Notes under the pieces: model-generated
Told to the model about the DNA's origin: nothing
The model's database searches: none
What the model saw: the letters and a program-made list of their open reading frames with translations, nothing else
NCBI RefSeq assembly: GCF_000474215.1
Contig: NZ_BAUC01000020.1
Location: forward strand, 62,001 to 126,000
Length of the DNA: 64,000 nt
Direction: 5' to 3'
Source: Edwardsiella hoshinae NBRC 105699 = ATCC 33379
Lineage (GTDB): Bacteria; Pseudomonadota; Gammaproteobacteria; Enterobacterales; Enterobacteriaceae
Position numbers and translations under genes: made by a program
Part shown: in pieces, positions 44,083-54,236 of the stretch
Position numbering within the stretch: the first letter of the stretch is position 1
Layout of the letters: the number at the start of each line of letters is the position of its first letter

Positions 44083-44105
44083 GTGGTGCCGAGGCCCCGC
44101 GAGTC

Positions 44106-44127
44106 AAGCCCGCTTCGGCGGGCTTTT
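44106..44127 (+). terminator. Terminator of mepM
   Basis: The arms AAGCCCGC and GCGGGCTT close a TTCG tetraloop and are followed by TTTG. Confidence 0.85.
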
Positions 44128-44274
44128 TGTTGCGCGCCAACGCCGCGTTAGGCACAGGTCGGTGTGCACAGAGGATATCCCGGCAGACGGCAACAGTTTT
44201 TTTTTGCCGGCCAAATGATTACAATTTTCCGCCATCCGCCGCTTTACCGGCGCGCATCACAAAAGAGCCCATTG

Positions 44275-45237
44275 ATGGAAACAGAGACTAAATCGAGCGT
44301 TGAGTTTATCCCGCGTTTTCGCACCGCCTTCTTGCATCCCCGTTACTGGGGCGTCTGGCTAGGGATCGGCCTGATGGCCCTGATGGCCTACCTGCCGTTG
44401 CGCCTGCGCGACCGGATGATCGGCGCCGTCGGTCGGCTAGCCGGGCGTTTAGCCGCGGGCGCGCGGCGTCGGGCGCGCATCAATCTGATGCTCTGCTTTC
44501 CCCAGTGGAGTGAGCGCCAACGTGAGGCGACCATCGATACTATGTTCGCTCGCGCCGGCCAGTCGATGTTGCTGATGGCCGAACTCACCCTGCGTGGCCC
44601 GCGTCGCCTGTTGCGTCATACCCATTGGCATGGCGTCGAGATTATCGAGCGTGCCCATGAGCAAGGCGAGAATGTCATCTTCTTGGTGCCTCACGGTTGG
44701 GCGGTCGACTTGCCCGCGATGTTGTTGGCGGCGGGTGGCCAGCCGATGGCCGCCATGTTCCATAACCAGAAAAATCCCTTGGTCGATTACCTGTGGAACC
44801 GGGCTCGTCGTCGCTTCGGTGGCCGGCTGCACGCGCGCAATGACGGTATTAAGCCGTTCATTAGCTCGGTGCGTAAGGGTTACTGGGGCTATTATCTGCC
44901 CGATCAAGACCACGGTGCCGAACACAGTGAGTTCGTCGATTTCTTCGCCACCTATAAGGCCACGCTGCCAGCTATCGGCCGGCTGATGAAGCTGTGCCGG
45001 GCGCGGATCATCCCGCTGTTTCCGGTGTATGATGGTGAGCGTAGCCGATTGGACATCTACTTGCGGCCGCCGATGGACGACATCGCAGGGCAAGATGATG
45101 CCTATATCGCCCGGCGAATGAATCAGGAGGTGGAGTTGCTGATGGGGGAACACCCGGAGCAGTACACCTGGATCTTAAAACTGTTGAAGACCCGCCGGCC
45201 AGGGGAGATTGAACCTTACTGCCGTCAGGATCTGTAG
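44275..45237 (+). CDS. lpxM: Lipid A late acyltransferase LpxM (MsbB)
   Basis: LpxM adds the last secondary acyl chain (myristate in E. coli) to Kdo2-lipid A at the inner membrane. The ATG at 44275 gives 320 residues. One N-terminal span is likely (WGVWLGIGLMALMAYL, about residues 25-40). The HxxxxD/E catalytic motif is VPHGWAVDLPAML (about 140-152), with HNQKNPLVDYLWNRARRRFGGRLHARNDGIKPFI and YLPDQDHGAEHSEFVDFFATYKAT as hallmarks. The upstream in-frame start at 44164 lacks family similarity. Co-localised with mepM and pykA as in E. coli. Confidence 0.95.
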   Translation: METETKSSVEFIPRFRTAFLHPRYWGVWLGIGLMALMAYLPLRLRDRMIGAVGRLAGRLAAGARRRARINLMLCFPQWSERQREATIDTMFARAGQSMLLMAELTLRGPRRLLRHTHWHGVEIIERAHEQGENVIFLVPHGWAVDLPAMLLAAGGQPMAAMFHNQKNPLVDYLWNRARRRFGGRLHARNDGIKPFISSVRKGYWGYYLPDQDHGAEHSEFVDFFATYKATLPAIGRLMKLCRARIIPLFPVYDGERSRLDIYLRPPMDDIAGQDDAYIARRMNQEVELLMGEHPEQYTWILKLLKTRRPGEIEPYCRQDL

Positions 45238-45300
45238 TCACGCCACGTCGGCATGTCCCAGGCGGCGCGTCCGACGAGCGTGAGAAGCGAAGGTAATCGG

Positions 45301-46101
45301 ATGAGTCTGGAGATTATTGCATTACTCTGCCTGTGTGGGGCGTTGACCAGCCTGCTTTCCGCGCTGTTCGGACTGGGGGGCGGCATCGTTTTGGTACCGG
45401 TGTTGCACGTGTTGTTTCCCGCGTGCGAGGTACAACTGCTCGCAGCCACCTCGTTGAGCGTGGTGATGCTGACGGCCTTGATCAATGTGTTGGCCTTTTG
45501 GCGCCAGCAGCTGCGGCCCGATCCACGGTTGTTGATCGGCTGGGCGTTAGCGGTGAGTGCGGGGATGCAACTGGGCGTACACATTAGCTTCCTGCTGCCG
45601 GGGCGGGCGATCCTCCTGATTTTTGCCGCCATCCTGTTATTGATGGCCTGGCGCAACTTGCGCTGTGCTGCCCCCTCGGCGACGGCGGCGATGTCGCCGC
45701 CGCGTACCCGTAACTACGGTATTGCTCTGTGCCTGGCGGGAGGCACCGTCGCCGGTATCACCGGCTTGGGCGGCGGATCAGTATTAGCACCGTTATTGGC
45801 GTTACTGCCCTCGATCCCGCGCAAACGGATTGCGCTGTATTGCAACTGGTTGCTGCTGCTGGGTAGCGCGGTTACCGTCACCAGCTATCTGTTACGCACT
45901 CCACCGCTTGGTGCGGTCTTGCCAGGGGCCTGGCAGTTCGGTTATGTCAACCTGAGTGTGGTGCTGCCGGTATTCGCCTGTGCGTTATTGACCCAGCCGT
46001 TGGCGATGCAATTGCGACGCCGGGTGAGCGAGACACATCAGCGCCAGGCATTCTCCGGGGTATTAGCGGGGATGGCGTTGTTTATTGTGGTGACGCTATA
46101 A
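45301..46101 (+). CDS. TSUP (TauE/SafE) family permease
   Basis: This inner-membrane protein of 266 residues, with about 8 spans, belongs to the sulfite exporter TauE/SafE family; substrates in the family include sulfite, sulfoacetate and other sulfur compounds. The two family repeats show as LLSALFGLGGGIVLVPVLHVL (about residues 19-39) and AGITGLGGGSVLAPLLALLP (about 156-175). The ATG at 45301 matches the start of the first span. It lies between lpxM and pykA, where E. coli has no gene, and shares a terminator with pykA. Substrate cannot be inferred. Confidence 0.85.
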   Translation: MSLEIIALLCLCGALTSLLSALFGLGGGIVLVPVLHVLFPACEVQLLAATSLSVVMLTALINVLAFWRQQLRPDPRLLIGWALAVSAGMQLGVHISFLLPGRAILLIFAAILLLMAWRNLRCAAPSATAAMSPPRTRNYGIALCLAGGTVAGITGLGGGSVLAPLLALLPSIPRKRIALYCNWLLLLGSAVTVTSYLLRTPPLGAVLPGAWQFGYVNLSVVLPVFACALLTQPLAMQLRRRVSETHQRQAFSGVLAGMALFIVVTL

Positions 46102-46124
46102 GGTGTTAGCGCGGTTAGGGAGGC

Positions 46125-46153
46125 AAAAACGGGGACGCGGCGGCGTCCCCGTT
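46125..46153. terminator. Terminator of pykA (and of the TSUP gene)
   Basis: The 11-bp arms AACGGGGACGC and GCGTCCCCGTT enclose four bases; the minus strand continues into UUUUU. It lies 11 bases beyond the pykA stop. Confidence 0.8.
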
Positions 46154-46163
46154 GTGTTATTGC

Positions 46164-47606
46164 TTACTCGACACGCAGTGTACGGCAGGTATTGGTGCTG
46201 CCGATGGTGCCCATCTGATCGCCCTGGGTGACGATCACCAGATCGCCAGAGACTAAGAAGCCCTTATCGCGCAGCAGGTTTGCTGCGGCTTGCGCGGCGG
46301 CGACGCCGTCGCACGGGCTATCGAAGTGAACCGGGGTTACGCCGCGATACAATGCGGTCAGGTTCAGGGTACGCTCATGACGCGACATGGCGAAGATCGG
46401 CAGGCCAGAGCTGATGCGGGACATGATCAGCGCGGTACGTCCGGATTCGGTCATCGCGATGATGGCGGCCACGCCTTTGAGGTGGTTGGCGGCATACATG
46501 GCGGACATCGCCACCGCCTCTTCCGTGTTGTCGAACTGGGCGTCTAGGCGATGCTTGGAGATGTTAATGCTGGGGATCTTCTCTGCGCCCAGGCAAACGC
46601 GTGCCATCGCCGCTACCGTTTCGGCCGGGTACTGGCCGGCGGCGGTTTCTGCGGAGAGCATCACCGCATCGGTGCCATCGAGCACGGCGTTGGCGACGTC
46701 CATCACCTCGGCGCGGGTCGGCATCGGGTTGGTGATCATCGACTCCATCATCTGGGTCGCGGTGATCACCACACGGTTCAGCTTGCGCGCGCGGCGGATC
46801 AGGGTCTTTTGAATGCCGACCAACTCCGGATCGCCGATTTCGACGCCCAGATCGCCACGGGCGACCATTACCACATCGGCGGCTAAGATGATGTCATCCA
46901 TTGCCTCCTCGCTGGCTACCGTTTCGGCGCGCTCGACCTTGGCGACGATCTTCGCCTCGCAGCCAGCGTCGCGAGCCAGACGACGTGCGTAATTGAGATC
47001 CTCGCCACAACGCGGGAAAGAAACCGCCAGATAGTCGACGCCGATCTGGGCGGCGGTCAGGATATCGGCCTTATCTTTTTCCGTCAGGGCATCGGCGGAA
47101 AGTCCCCCGCCCAGTTTGTTGATTCCCTTGTTGTTGGAGAGTGGCCCCCCGACGGTAACTTCGGTGAAGACCTTATTCTCCTGGACGGAGAGCACCTTCA
47201 GTTGTACCCGTCCATCGTCGAGCAGCAGAATGTCGCCCGGCACCACATCTTCAGGTAAACGTTTATAGTCGATACCGACTTTCTCTTTATCGCCTTCGCC
47301 CTTATCTAGGGTGGCATCCAGTAGGAACTTATCCCCCACGTTGAGGAACACCTTGCCTTCCTTAAAGGTGGATACCCGGATCTTGGGACCTTGCAGATCC
47401 CCGAGAATGGCGACATGACGCCCGAGTTTGGCGGCGATTTCCCGAACTTTGTTCGCACGCAGCAGATGATCTTCTGCACTACCGTGTGAAAAGTTAAGAC
47501 GCACCACATTCGCGCCGGCGGAGATAATCTTTTCCAGATTATTGTCGCGATCGGTGGCCGGGCCAAGCGTGGTAACGATTTTGGTTCTTCTAAGCCGTCT
47601 GGACAT
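46164..47606 (-). CDS. pykA: Pyruvate kinase II
   Basis: PykA makes pyruvate and ATP from phosphoenolpyruvate; the E. coli enzyme is activated by AMP. The ATG at 47606, with GGAG upstream, gives 480 residues as in E. coli. Visible are the substrate segment VVRLNFSHG (about residues 33-41), [13 protein letters not shown], the catalytic lysine in IVAKVERAE (about 220-228), [11 protein letters not shown], and [28 protein letters not shown] (about 319-346). It lies downstream of hexR on the same strand, placing pyruvate formation beside the Entner-Doudoroff control gene. Confidence 0.97.
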   Translation of the reverse strand: MSRRLRRTKIVTTLGPATDRDNNLEKIISAGANVVRLNFSHGSAEDHLLRANKVREIAAKLGRHVAILGDLQGPKIRVSTFKEGKVFLNVGDKFLLDATLDKGEGDKEKVGIDYKRLPEDVVPGDILLLDDGRVQLKVLSVQENKVFTEVTVGGPLSNNKGINKLGGGLSADALTEKDKADILTAAQIGVDYLAVSFPRCGEDLNYARRLARDAGCEAKIVAKVERAETVASEEAMDDIILAADVVMVARGDLGVEIGDPELVGIQKTLIRRARKLNRVVITATQMMESMITNPMPTRAEVMDVANAVLDGTDAVMLSAETAAGQYPAETVAAMARVCLGAEKIPSINISKHRLDAQFDNTEEAVAMSAMYAANHLKGVAAIIAMTESGRTALIMSRISSGLPIFAMSRHERTLNLTALYRGVTPVHFDSPCDGVAAAQAAANLLRDKGFLVSGDLVIVTQGDQMGTIGSTNTCRTLRVE

Positions 47607-47805
47607 GCATAACTCCATTGACATGTGAAGCATTGGTGTTGCCAATACAACGGTGGGCAAAGCGGACGATCAACGCCGCCCAAGCTTGCCCGGGTAGTCC
47701 CACAGACGACGTACGCCTGCGGGGAGGAGGCCGATGTCGTCGAGCTCGACCGATCGGCACCCAGTATTCAGAGCCAGCCTGCTAACGGGAAGCCAGGCGA
47801 TACCT

Positions 47806-48675
47806 TTACTCGACAGCAGAGGGAAAGGATAGCGCTTTATCAAAGCGCGATTCTTTCAAGGCTTCCTTGACCCGCTTCAAGTTATCCCGGAATTTCGCCC
47901 CACGGCGCAGGGTAAAGCCGGTAGCCAGAGCGTCGACCAGCGTCAACTGTGCCAAGCGTGACACCATAGGCATATAGACATCGGTATCCTCCGGCACATC
48001 CAGCAACAGGGCAAGATTGGCCTCCTGGGCCAGCGGGGTACCGTGCGAGGTAATAGCAATCACTGTCGCATCGTTTTCACGCGCCAAGTGGGCCATCTCC
48101 ACTAGACTTTTAGTACGTCCAGTATGGGAGATCAGCACCACCACATCACCCTCGTTGGAGTTCATGCAACTCATACGCTGCATGACGATATCGTCGAAGT
48201 AGACCACCGGGATGTTGAAGCGGAAAAATTTATTCATCGCATCGTGGGCGACGGCGGCGGAGGCCCCCAGCCCGAAGAAAGAAATTTTCTTCGCTTGGGT
48301 GAGCAGATCGACGGCACGATTGATGGTCGCCATATCCAGATGATTCTTTGCCATCTCCAGTCCGGCCATCGCCGACTCGAAGATCTTACTGGTATAGGCG
48401 TCGACGCTATCGCTCTCTTCGACGTTACGGTTAACGTAGGGAGTGCCGTTGGCAAGGCTTTGTGCCAGATGCAATTTAAAATCTGGAAACCCTTTTGTTT
48501 CCAAGCGGCGGCAAAAGCGGTTTACCGTAGGCTCGCTGACATCGGCCATCTTCGCCAGGGTGGCAATGCTGGAATGGATCGCGGTCTGCGGGGCGGCCAG
48601 GATGACCTCGGCGACTTTGCGTTCGGATTTGCTCAGCTGATCCAGACTTGCCTGGATTTTTTCCAGCGTATTCAT
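47806..48675 (-). CDS. hexR: HexR, RpiR-family regulator of central carbon genes
   Basis: HexR represses or adjusts zwf, edd-eda and related glycolytic genes and responds to KDPG, the Edd product. The 289-residue protein has an N-terminal RpiR helix-turn-helix (MNTLEKIQASLDQLSKSERKVAEVILA..., with LAKMADVSEPTVNRFCRRL, about residues 40-58) and a C-terminal SIS sugar-phosphate domain (KKISFFGLGASAAVAHDA, about 128-145; VVVLISHTGRTKSLVEMA). Two HexR-like boxes lie 159-192 bases upstream and a third beside zwf, suggesting autoregulation and control of zwf. Confidence 0.95.
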   Translation of the reverse strand: MNTLEKIQASLDQLSKSERKVAEVILAAPQTAIHSSIATLAKMADVSEPTVNRFCRRLETKGFPDFKLHLAQSLANGTPYVNRNVEESDSVDAYTSKIFESAMAGLEMAKNHLDMATINRAVDLLTQAKKISFFGLGASAAVAHDAMNKFFRFNIPVVYFDDIVMQRMSCMNSNEGDVVVLISHTGRTKSLVEMAHLARENDATVIAITSHGTPLAQEANLALLLDVPEDTDVYMPMVSRLAQLTLVDALATGFTLRRGAKFRDNLKRVKEALKESRFDKALSFPSAVE

Positions 48676-48833
48676 AGGAGAGGGCCACTCATTGGGTTAG
48701 GCGATTTCATATCAAAGCGAAATCTATCAACGTTTGTTGAAAATATACAACGAGCGATAACCGCTTTGCAGTCTATCCGCCGCAGAGAACGGCCTTTTTT
48801 TGCAATGTATGACCTGTGTCTAACTTTCGTCAT

Positions 48834-48848
48834 GGTAATTTTTCTACA
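48834..48848. promoter_or_regulatory. HexR-like box 1
   Basis: GGTAATTTTTCTACA is close to the palindromic HexR motif (TGTARTWWWWYTACA type, from memory). Its centre is 19 bases from that of box 2, and together they form a longer inverted repeat. Confidence 0.65.
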
Positions 48849-48852
48849 AATT

Positions 48853-48867
48853 TGGTAGAAAATTACA
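48853..48867. promoter_or_regulatory. HexR-like box 2
   Basis: TGGTAGAAAATTACA is the near-exact inverse of box 1. Paired boxes could bind two HexR dimers side by side. Confidence 0.65.
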
Positions 48868-48988
48868 TAGAAAGTCGGTCGCATGGCTGAGCGAGGGGGC
48901 GCGCATGCTACTTTTCGTACTAACGGTGTAGCAAAGCACGCCTTGTCAGCCGCTTTTCTCGCTACAATCAGTATCATTAACCTGATTC

Positions 48989-49003
48989 TGTAAAAAAATT
49001 ACA
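48989..49003. promoter_or_regulatory. HexR-like box 3 at zwf
   Basis: TGTAAAAAAATTACA has perfect TGTAA/TTACA arms and ends 24 bases before the zwf start, so binding would block transcription start or early elongation. Confidence 0.7.
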
Positions 49004-49027
49004 AGTAACCTGCACGAGGAGAAAGAT

Positions 49028-50500
49028 ATGGCGGTAACGTCAACGGCACAGGCTTGCGACCTGGTGATTTTTGGCGCTAAGGGTGACCTGGCGCGACGTA
49101 AACTGTTGCCCTCCCTGTACCAACTGGAGAAGGCGGGGCACATCCATCCCGACACCCGTATCATCGGTGTCGGGCGCGCCGAGTGGGATGCCGAGGCTTA
49201 CCGCGAGGTGGTTCGCGAGGCGTTGGCGACCTTTTTGAAAGAGCGCCTGGACGAGGCGCTGTGGCAACGGCTGAGTGCGCGCCTCGATTTTTGTAATCTG
49301 GATGTTAACGATACGGAACACTTCCAACGCCTGGCCGAGATGGTCGACCCGCAGCGGCGCGTCACCCTCAACTACTTCGCTATGCCACCCAGCACCTTCG
49401 GTGCCATCTGCCAAGGGCTGGGCCATGCCGGGATGAACCGCCAGCCGAGCCGCATCGTGATGGAGAAACCATTGGGTACCGATCTAGCCTCGTCGCGGGC
49501 GATCAACGACCAGGTGGCGCATTACTTCGACGAGAACCAGGTATATCGCATCGACCATTACCTGGGCAAAGAGACGGTACTGAATCTGTTGGCGCTACGT
49601 TTCGCCAACGCGTTGTTCGCTAATAACTGGGACAACAGCATGATCGACCACGTGCAGATCACCGTGGCGGAAGAAGTTGGTATCGAGGGGCGCTGGGGGT
49701 ATTTCGATCAGGCCGGTCAGATGCGCGACATGGTGCAGAACCATCTGTTGCAGATCCTGACGATGATCGCTATGGATCCGCCAGCGGATCTCTCTACCGA
49801 TCGTATTCGCGACGAGAAGGTGAAGGTCTTGCGCTCCCTGCGGCGCATCGATCACAGCAACGTGCGTGAGACCACGGTGCGCGGCCAGTATACCGCGGGT
49901 TTCGTCCAGGGGCAGAAAGTACCGGGTTATCTGGAGGAGGAAGGGGCGAACAAGAGTAGCAACACCGAGACGTTCATCGCCATTCGCGCCGACATCGACA
50001 ACTGGCGTTGGGCTGGGGTGCCGTTCTACCTGCGTACCGGCAAGCGTCTGCCGAATAAGTGTTCCGAGGTGGTGGTCTACTTTAAGAATCCGCCGCTCAA
50101 CCTGTTTAGCGATTCTTATCAGGCATTGCCGCAGAACAAATTGACCATTCGCCTGCAACCGGATGAGGGGGTACAGATCGATATTCTCAATAAGGTGCCG
50201 GGGCTGGAGCATAAGCACCGCTTGCAGACGACCAAACTGGATCTGAGCTTCTCTGACACCTTCCATCAGGAGCACCTGGCGGATGCCTATGAGCGCCTGT
50301 TGCTTGAGGCGATGCGTGGCATTCAAGCGCTGTTCGTGCGGCGCGATGAGGTAGAAGAGGCCTGGAAGTGGGTCGATGCCATTATGACCGCCTGGGCCGA
50401 CGACAACGATGCGCCGAAGCCCTACCAGGCAGGCACCTTGGGGCCGGTCTCCTCCGTCGCCTTGATCACCCGTGATGGTCGCTGCTGGAACGAGTTCTAA
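49028..50500 (+). CDS. zwf: Glucose-6-phosphate 1-dehydrogenase
   Basis: Zwf oxidises glucose 6-phosphate with NADP to 6-phosphogluconolactone, the entry to the pentose phosphate and Entner-Doudoroff routes. The 490-residue product (E. coli 491) has the coenzyme loop DLVIFGAKGDLARRKLLPSLY (about residues 11-31) and the active-site RIDHYLGKETVLNLL (about 176-190). SD GAGGAGA precedes the ATG. It begins zwf-pgl-edd-eda and is headed by HexR-like box 3. Confidence 0.98.
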   Translation: MAVTSTAQACDLVIFGAKGDLARRKLLPSLYQLEKAGHIHPDTRIIGVGRAEWDAEAYREVVREALATFLKERLDEALWQRLSARLDFCNLDVNDTEHFQRLAEMVDPQRRVTLNYFAMPPSTFGAICQGLGHAGMNRQPSRIVMEKPLGTDLASSRAINDQVAHYFDENQVYRIDHYLGKETVLNLLALRFANALFANNWDNSMIDHVQITVAEEVGIEGRWGYFDQAGQMRDMVQNHLLQILTMIAMDPPADLSTDRIRDEKVKVLRSLRRIDHSNVRETTVRGQYTAGFVQGQKVPGYLEEEGANKSSNTETFIAIRADIDNWRWAGVPFYLRTGKRLPNKCSEVVVYFKNPPLNLFSDSYQALPQNKLTIRLQPDEGVQIDILNKVPGLEHKHRLQTTKLDLSFSDTFHQEHLADAYERLLLEAMRGIQALFVRRDEVEEAWKWVDAIMTAWADDNDAPKPYQAGTLGPVSSVALITRDGRCWNEF

Positions 50501-50547
50501 GCAGCCAGGGCGGGGCCTCGGCGTCCCGCGATGAGAGAGGAGCAGAG

Positions 50548-51243
50548 ATGGTAACCTTTAACGAATGGAATAGCGCGCAGGCGCTGAACGAACAACTGGC
50601 TGGCGACATCGCCGCACGCCTGCGTCACGGGATCGCCGTCCGTGGCCAAGCCAGTCTGGTGGTCTCCGGCGGACGCACGCCGTTGGGGCTGTTCGCCCAT
50701 CTACGCGAACAGGCGCTCGATTGGTCGCGGGTGATCATCACCCTAGCCGACGAACGTTGGGTGGACGCGCAGGATGAGGCCAGCAATGAACGACTGGTGC
50801 GAGCGCATCTGTTGCAGGGCGCGGCTTCGGCGGCGCGCTTCATCGGGCTGAAGAACGACGCCGCGACCCCCTTCGCCGGGGCGGCCGCCAGCGAGGCGGC
50901 GTTGGCGGCCATACCACGTCCTTTCGACGTGGTGATCCTGGGTATGGGGGACGACGGCCATACCGCATCACTTTTCCCCGGGGCAGAGAATCTGTTCCCG
51001 GCTCTCGCGATGGAGTCTGGCCGCCTGTGCATGGGGATGACGCCCCTCACAGCGCCGCTCGATCGCATAACCCTCACACTCCCGGCTCTGCTAGACAGCC
51101 GGCATATTTACCTGCACCTGGTGGGCGACACCAAACGTCAGGTTTATATGCAGGCTCTCGGCGGCGCGGAGGTGAATGAGATGCCGATCCGCGCCGTGCT
51201 CCAGCAGAGCCGGACGCCGGTCGACGTCTACTGGACGGCATGA
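50548..51243 (+). CDS. pgl: 6-phosphogluconolactonase, DevB type
   Basis: Pgl hydrolyses 6-phosphogluconolactone to 6-phosphogluconate. The 231-residue product belongs to the DevB/SOL family related to sugar-phosphate isomerases, with [17 protein letters not shown] (about residues 36-52), [26 protein letters not shown] (about 69-94) and [18 protein letters not shown] (about 130-147). E. coli instead uses the unrelated beta-propeller enzyme YbhE. Its place between zwf and edd, as in Pseudomonas-like clusters, matches its step in the pathway. edd starts 7 bases later. Confidence 0.95.
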   Translation: MVTFNEWNSAQALNEQLAGDIAARLRHGIAVRGQASLVVSGGRTPLGLFAHLREQALDWSRVIITLADERWVDAQDEASNERLVRAHLLQGAASAARFIGLKNDAATPFAGAAASEAALAAIPRPFDVVILGMGDDGHTASLFPGAENLFPALAMESGRLCMGMTPLTAPLDRITLTLPALLDSRHIYLHLVGDTKRQVYMQALGGAEVNEMPIRAVLQQSRTPVDVYWTA

Positions 51244-51250
51244 GGCTGCA

Positions 51251-53071
51251 ATGAATCCAACCGTAGAACGTGTTACCCAACGCATTATTGAACGCTCACG
51301 CGCCGCACGTGCGGCCTACCTGGCCAAGATCGAACGCGCGCGCAGCAAGCGGGTACAGCGCGCCCAGTTGGCGTGCGGTAACCTGGCGCACGGCTTCGCT
51401 GCCTGCACCCAGCAGGACAAGGCCGCGCTGAAGAGCATGACCCAGAGCGATATCGCGATCATCACCGCCTATAACGATATGCTCTCCGCCCACCAACCCT
51501 ACGAGAGCTACCCACAGCAGATCAAGGCGGCGTTGCATCAGGTGGGCGCGGTCGGCCAGGTGGCGGGCGGCGTACCGGCGATGTGCGACGGGGTGACTCA
51601 AGGGCAGGACGGCATGGAGCTGTCGTTGATGAGCCGTGAGGTGATTGCCATGTCCGCCGCGGTCGGGCTATCACACAACATGTTCGACGGGGCGCTTTAC
51701 TTGGGGGTCTGCGACAAGATCGTCCCAGGACTGTTCATGGCGGCGATGTCTTTCGGTCACCTACCGACGCTGTTTGTGCCGGCCGGGCCGATGGCCAGCG
51801 GTCTGCCGAATAAAGAGAAGGTGCGTATCCGTCAGTTGTTCGCCGAAGGCAAGGTTGGGCGTGAAGCGTTGCTGGAGTCCGAGGCGGCCTCCTACCACGC
51901 GCCGGGCACCTGCACCTTCTACGGCACCGCGAACTCGAACCAGATGGTGATGGAAGTGATGGGGATGCATCTACCGGGCTCCTCCTTCGTCCAGCCGGAT
52001 AGCGCGCTGCGCCACGCCTTGACCGATGCGGCGGCCCGTCAGGTGACGCGCATGACCGAGAACAGCGGCAACTACCTGCCGATCGGGCGCATGGTGGATG
52101 AGCGGGTGGTGGTCAATGGCATCGTGGCCTTGCTGGCGACCGGTGGCTCCACCAACTTGACCATGCATCTGGTAGCGATGGCGCGTGCCGCCGGCATCAT
52201 CATCAACTGGGATGACTTCTCCGAACTCTCCGAGGTAGTGCCGCTGCTGTGCCGCATCTACCCGAACGGTCCGGCCGACATCAACCACTTCCAGGCGGCG
52301 GGCGGTGTCGCCGTGCTGGTGCGCGAACTGCTTAAGGGCGGATTGCTGCATGAAGCGGTCGAGACCGTTGCGGGCCATGGCCTGAGCCGTTATACCCAGG
52401 AGCCGTTCCTGGAGAACGGTCAACTGGTCTATCGCCCCGGTGCCGAGCAGTCGTTCGATCGCGAGGTGATTGCCAGCATTGAGGCGCCTTTCGCTCATCA
52501 CGGCGGTACCAAGGTGTTGGCCGGTAACTTAGGGCGCGCGGTAATGAAAACCTCGGCGGTGCCGGAGGCGAACCAGATCATCGAGGCCCCGGCAGTGGTC
52601 TTTGAAAGCCAGCACGATGTACTACCCGCCTTCGAGGCCGGCAAGTTGGATCGCGACTGTGTGGTGGTGGTGCGCTACCAGGGACCGCGTGCCATCGGCA
52701 TGCCGGAATTGCATAAGTTGATGCCACCGCTGGGCGTCCTGATGGATCGCGGCTTGAAAGTGGCATTGGTGACGGATGGCCGCCTCTCTGGCGCCTCCGG
52801 TAAAGTCCCGTCCGCCATCCACGTGACGCCGGAGGCTTATGCCGGTGGTCTGCTGGCCAAGGTGCGTGACGGCGATAGAGTGCGTGTCGATGGGCGCAAT
52901 GGGACACTGACCCTGCTGGTTGACGAGGCAGAGTTGGCGGCACGTAGCGAGGCGCGTCCGGATCTTTCGGCGTTGCACGATGGCTCTGGGCGTGAGCTGT
53001 TCCAGCCGCTGCGCGAACAGTTGTCCGGTGCCGAAGAGGGCGCTAGCTGTATTCCCTTTTATCAGGTTTAA
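51251..53071 (+). CDS. edd: Phosphogluconate dehydratase
   Basis: Edd dehydrates 6-phosphogluconate to 2-keto-3-deoxy-6-phosphogluconate (KDPG). The ATG at 51251 gives 606 residues (E. coli 603). The IlvD/Edd family cysteines for the 4Fe-4S cluster lie in [14 protein letters not shown] (about residues 111-124), [11 protein letters not shown] (about 152-162) and [14 protein letters not shown] (about 220-233). The C-terminal part has [23 protein letters not shown]. Its product KDPG is the HexR effector, closing a feedback loop within this cluster. Confidence 0.97.
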   Translation: MNPTVERVTQRIIERSRAARAAYLAKIERARSKRVQRAQLACGNLAHGFAACTQQDKAALKSMTQSDIAIITAYNDMLSAHQPYESYPQQIKAALHQVGAVGQVAGGVPAMCDGVTQGQDGMELSLMSREVIAMSAAVGLSHNMFDGALYLGVCDKIVPGLFMAAMSFGHLPTLFVPAGPMASGLPNKEKVRIRQLFAEGKVGREALLESEAASYHAPGTCTFYGTANSNQMVMEVMGMHLPGSSFVQPDSALRHALTDAAARQVTRMTENSGNYLPIGRMVDERVVVNGIVALLATGGSTNLTMHLVAMARAAGIIINWDDFSELSEVVPLLCRIYPNGPADINHFQAAGGVAVLVRELLKGGLLHEAVETVAGHGLSRYTQEPFLENGQLVYRPGAEQSFDREVIASIEAPFAHHGGTKVLAGNLGRAVMKTSAVPEANQIIEAPAVVFESQHDVLPAFEAGKLDRDCVVVVRYQGPRAIGMPELHKLMPPLGVLMDRGLKVALVTDGRLSGASGKVPSAIHVTPEAYAGGLLAKVRDGDRVRVDGRNGTLTLLVDEAELAARSEARPDLSALHDGSGRELFQPLREQLSGAEEGASCIPFYQV

Positions 53072-53197
53072 CCCGCAGGGGCGGTGCTGACCGCCCCCGC
53101 TATGACCGATCCCCGTCTGTGTCTCGACGTCGTCGGCCGGCGTGCCGGTAAGGGATCACCGATTAATCCGCCGAAAGGCATCAGGAGAGAAGCGACA

Positions 53198-53839
53198 ATG
53201 AACAACTGGAAAGTGAGTGCGGAATCCATTCTGACCGCAGGCCCCGTCGTACCGGTCATCGTGATCAACAAGCTGGAGCAGGCGGTTCCTTTGGCGAAGG
53301 CGCTGGTCGCCGGCGGAGTGCGTGTGCTGGAGGTGACGCTGCGTACCGCCTGCGCATTGGAGGCGATCCGCCTGATCGCGCAGGAAGTGCCGGAGGCTAT
53401 CGTCGGTGCGGGTACCGTGACCAACGCCGAGCAGCTGCGTCAGGTGACCGAGGCCGGGGCCCAGTTCGCCATCAGTCCGGGGCTGACCGAGGGCTTGTTA
53501 CAGGCCGCCGTGGCGGGCTCTATCCCATTGATCCCGGGTATCAGCACGGTATCCGAGCTGATGCAGGGGATGGATTACGGCTTGAAAGAATTCAAATTCT
53601 TCCCGGCGGAAGCCAACGGTGGGGTGAAGGCGTTGCAGGCGATCGCCGGGCCGTTCTCCCACATCCGTTTCTGCCCGACCGGCGGGATCTCACCGAGCAA
53701 CTACCGTGATTACCTGGCGCTAAAGAGCGTGCTGTGCATCGGTGGTTCTTGGCTGATCCCGGCGGATGCGTTGGCGAGCGGTGACTACGCGCGCATTACC
53801 GAGCTGGCCAGCCAAGCTGTGATGGGCGCCAAGGATTAA
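53198..53839 (+). CDS. eda: KDPG aldolase (2-keto-4-hydroxyglutarate aldolase)
   Basis: Eda splits KDPG into pyruvate and glyceraldehyde 3-phosphate. The ATG at 53198 (SD AGGAGAG) gives 213 residues, as in E. coli. The class I aldolase shows [34 protein letters not shown] (catalytic Glu45 in LEVTLRT), VGAGTV (about residues 71-76), ISPGLT and the Schiff-base lysine in [13 protein letters not shown] (about Lys133). The 126-base gap after edd contains a GGGGCGGT/ACCGCCCC hairpin without a T-tract (53078-53097). A terminator follows. Confidence 0.97.
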   Translation: MNNWKVSAESILTAGPVVPVIVINKLEQAVPLAKALVAGGVRVLEVTLRTACALEAIRLIAQEVPEAIVGAGTVTNAEQLRQVTEAGAQFAISPGLTEGLLQAAVAGSIPLIPGISTVSELMQGMDYGLKEFKFFPAEANGGVKALQAIAGPFSHIRFCPTGGISPSNYRDYLALKSVLCIGGSWLIPADALASGDYARITELASQAVMGAKD

Positions 53840-53935
53840 CCTCCTGCTCCCTATTGCATGATTAACCAGCGGCGCGCGGGTGTTATTCACTCGTGTGTCG
53901 AGGGTGGCGAGACTAAGGTCTTGACGCTACAGAAG

Positions 53936-53970
53936 AATAGGGCTATCCCCAGGGGATGGCCCTATTTTTT
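53936..53970 (+). terminator. Terminator of eda
   Basis: The arms AATAGGGC and GCCCTATT, with an inner ATCC/GGAT pair, are followed by TTTTTT about 100 bases past eda. The sequence between holds nothing recognisable. Confidence 0.8.
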
Positions 53971-54137
53971 AATTTGATAACTTATTTATTTTTTTCGGTT
54001 TTTCTGTAAAAAGATGGGAAAACGTGGTTTGCGTAAATAAATAGCCTATGCTACAACTAATATAACAACTACTCACCGGAGGACACTGCACAAACCGTAC
54101 ACCCAGATTCAGGTACGGGGGAAGAGGGTAAACCACT

Positions 54138-54236
54138 ATGAAAACGCATAATCGTTTGATGATTAAAACCTCCGCATATCTATTATTCATTTCTTGCACT
54201 ATCGCTAGCCAGTACCACTGGTGTAGCGAGCTCTAG
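54138..54236 (+). CDS. Possible MdtU-like leader peptide of mdtJI, 32 residues
   Basis: A short ORF with ATG at 54138 encodes MKTHNRLMIKTSAYLLFISC followed by TIASQYHWCSEL and ends 203 bases before mdtJ. It lies in a distinctly AT-rich stretch, and a CCGTAC/GTACGG hairpin (54095-54118) sits just upstream. In E. coli and Salmonella, from memory, mdtJI has an upstream ORF (mdtU, about 34 codons) whose translation links spermidine to readthrough into mdtJI. I cannot confirm homology. The SD (GAGGG) is weakly spaced. Confidence 0.5.
   Translation: MKTHNRLMIKTSAYLLFISCTIASQYHWCSEL

Larger units (their letters stand above)
48676..49027. other. hexR-zwf divergent control region
   Basis: This 352-base AT-rich gap holds the three HexR-like boxes listed separately. 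No small gene with a convincing ribosome-binding site was seen. Promoters for both genes must lie here but no single -35/-10 pair stands out. Confidence 0.6.

Noticed and set aside
53074-53100. Terminator between edd and eda
   Set aside because: The GC hairpin has no T-tract and lies inside a cluster expected to be co-transcribed; more likely a stability or processing element.
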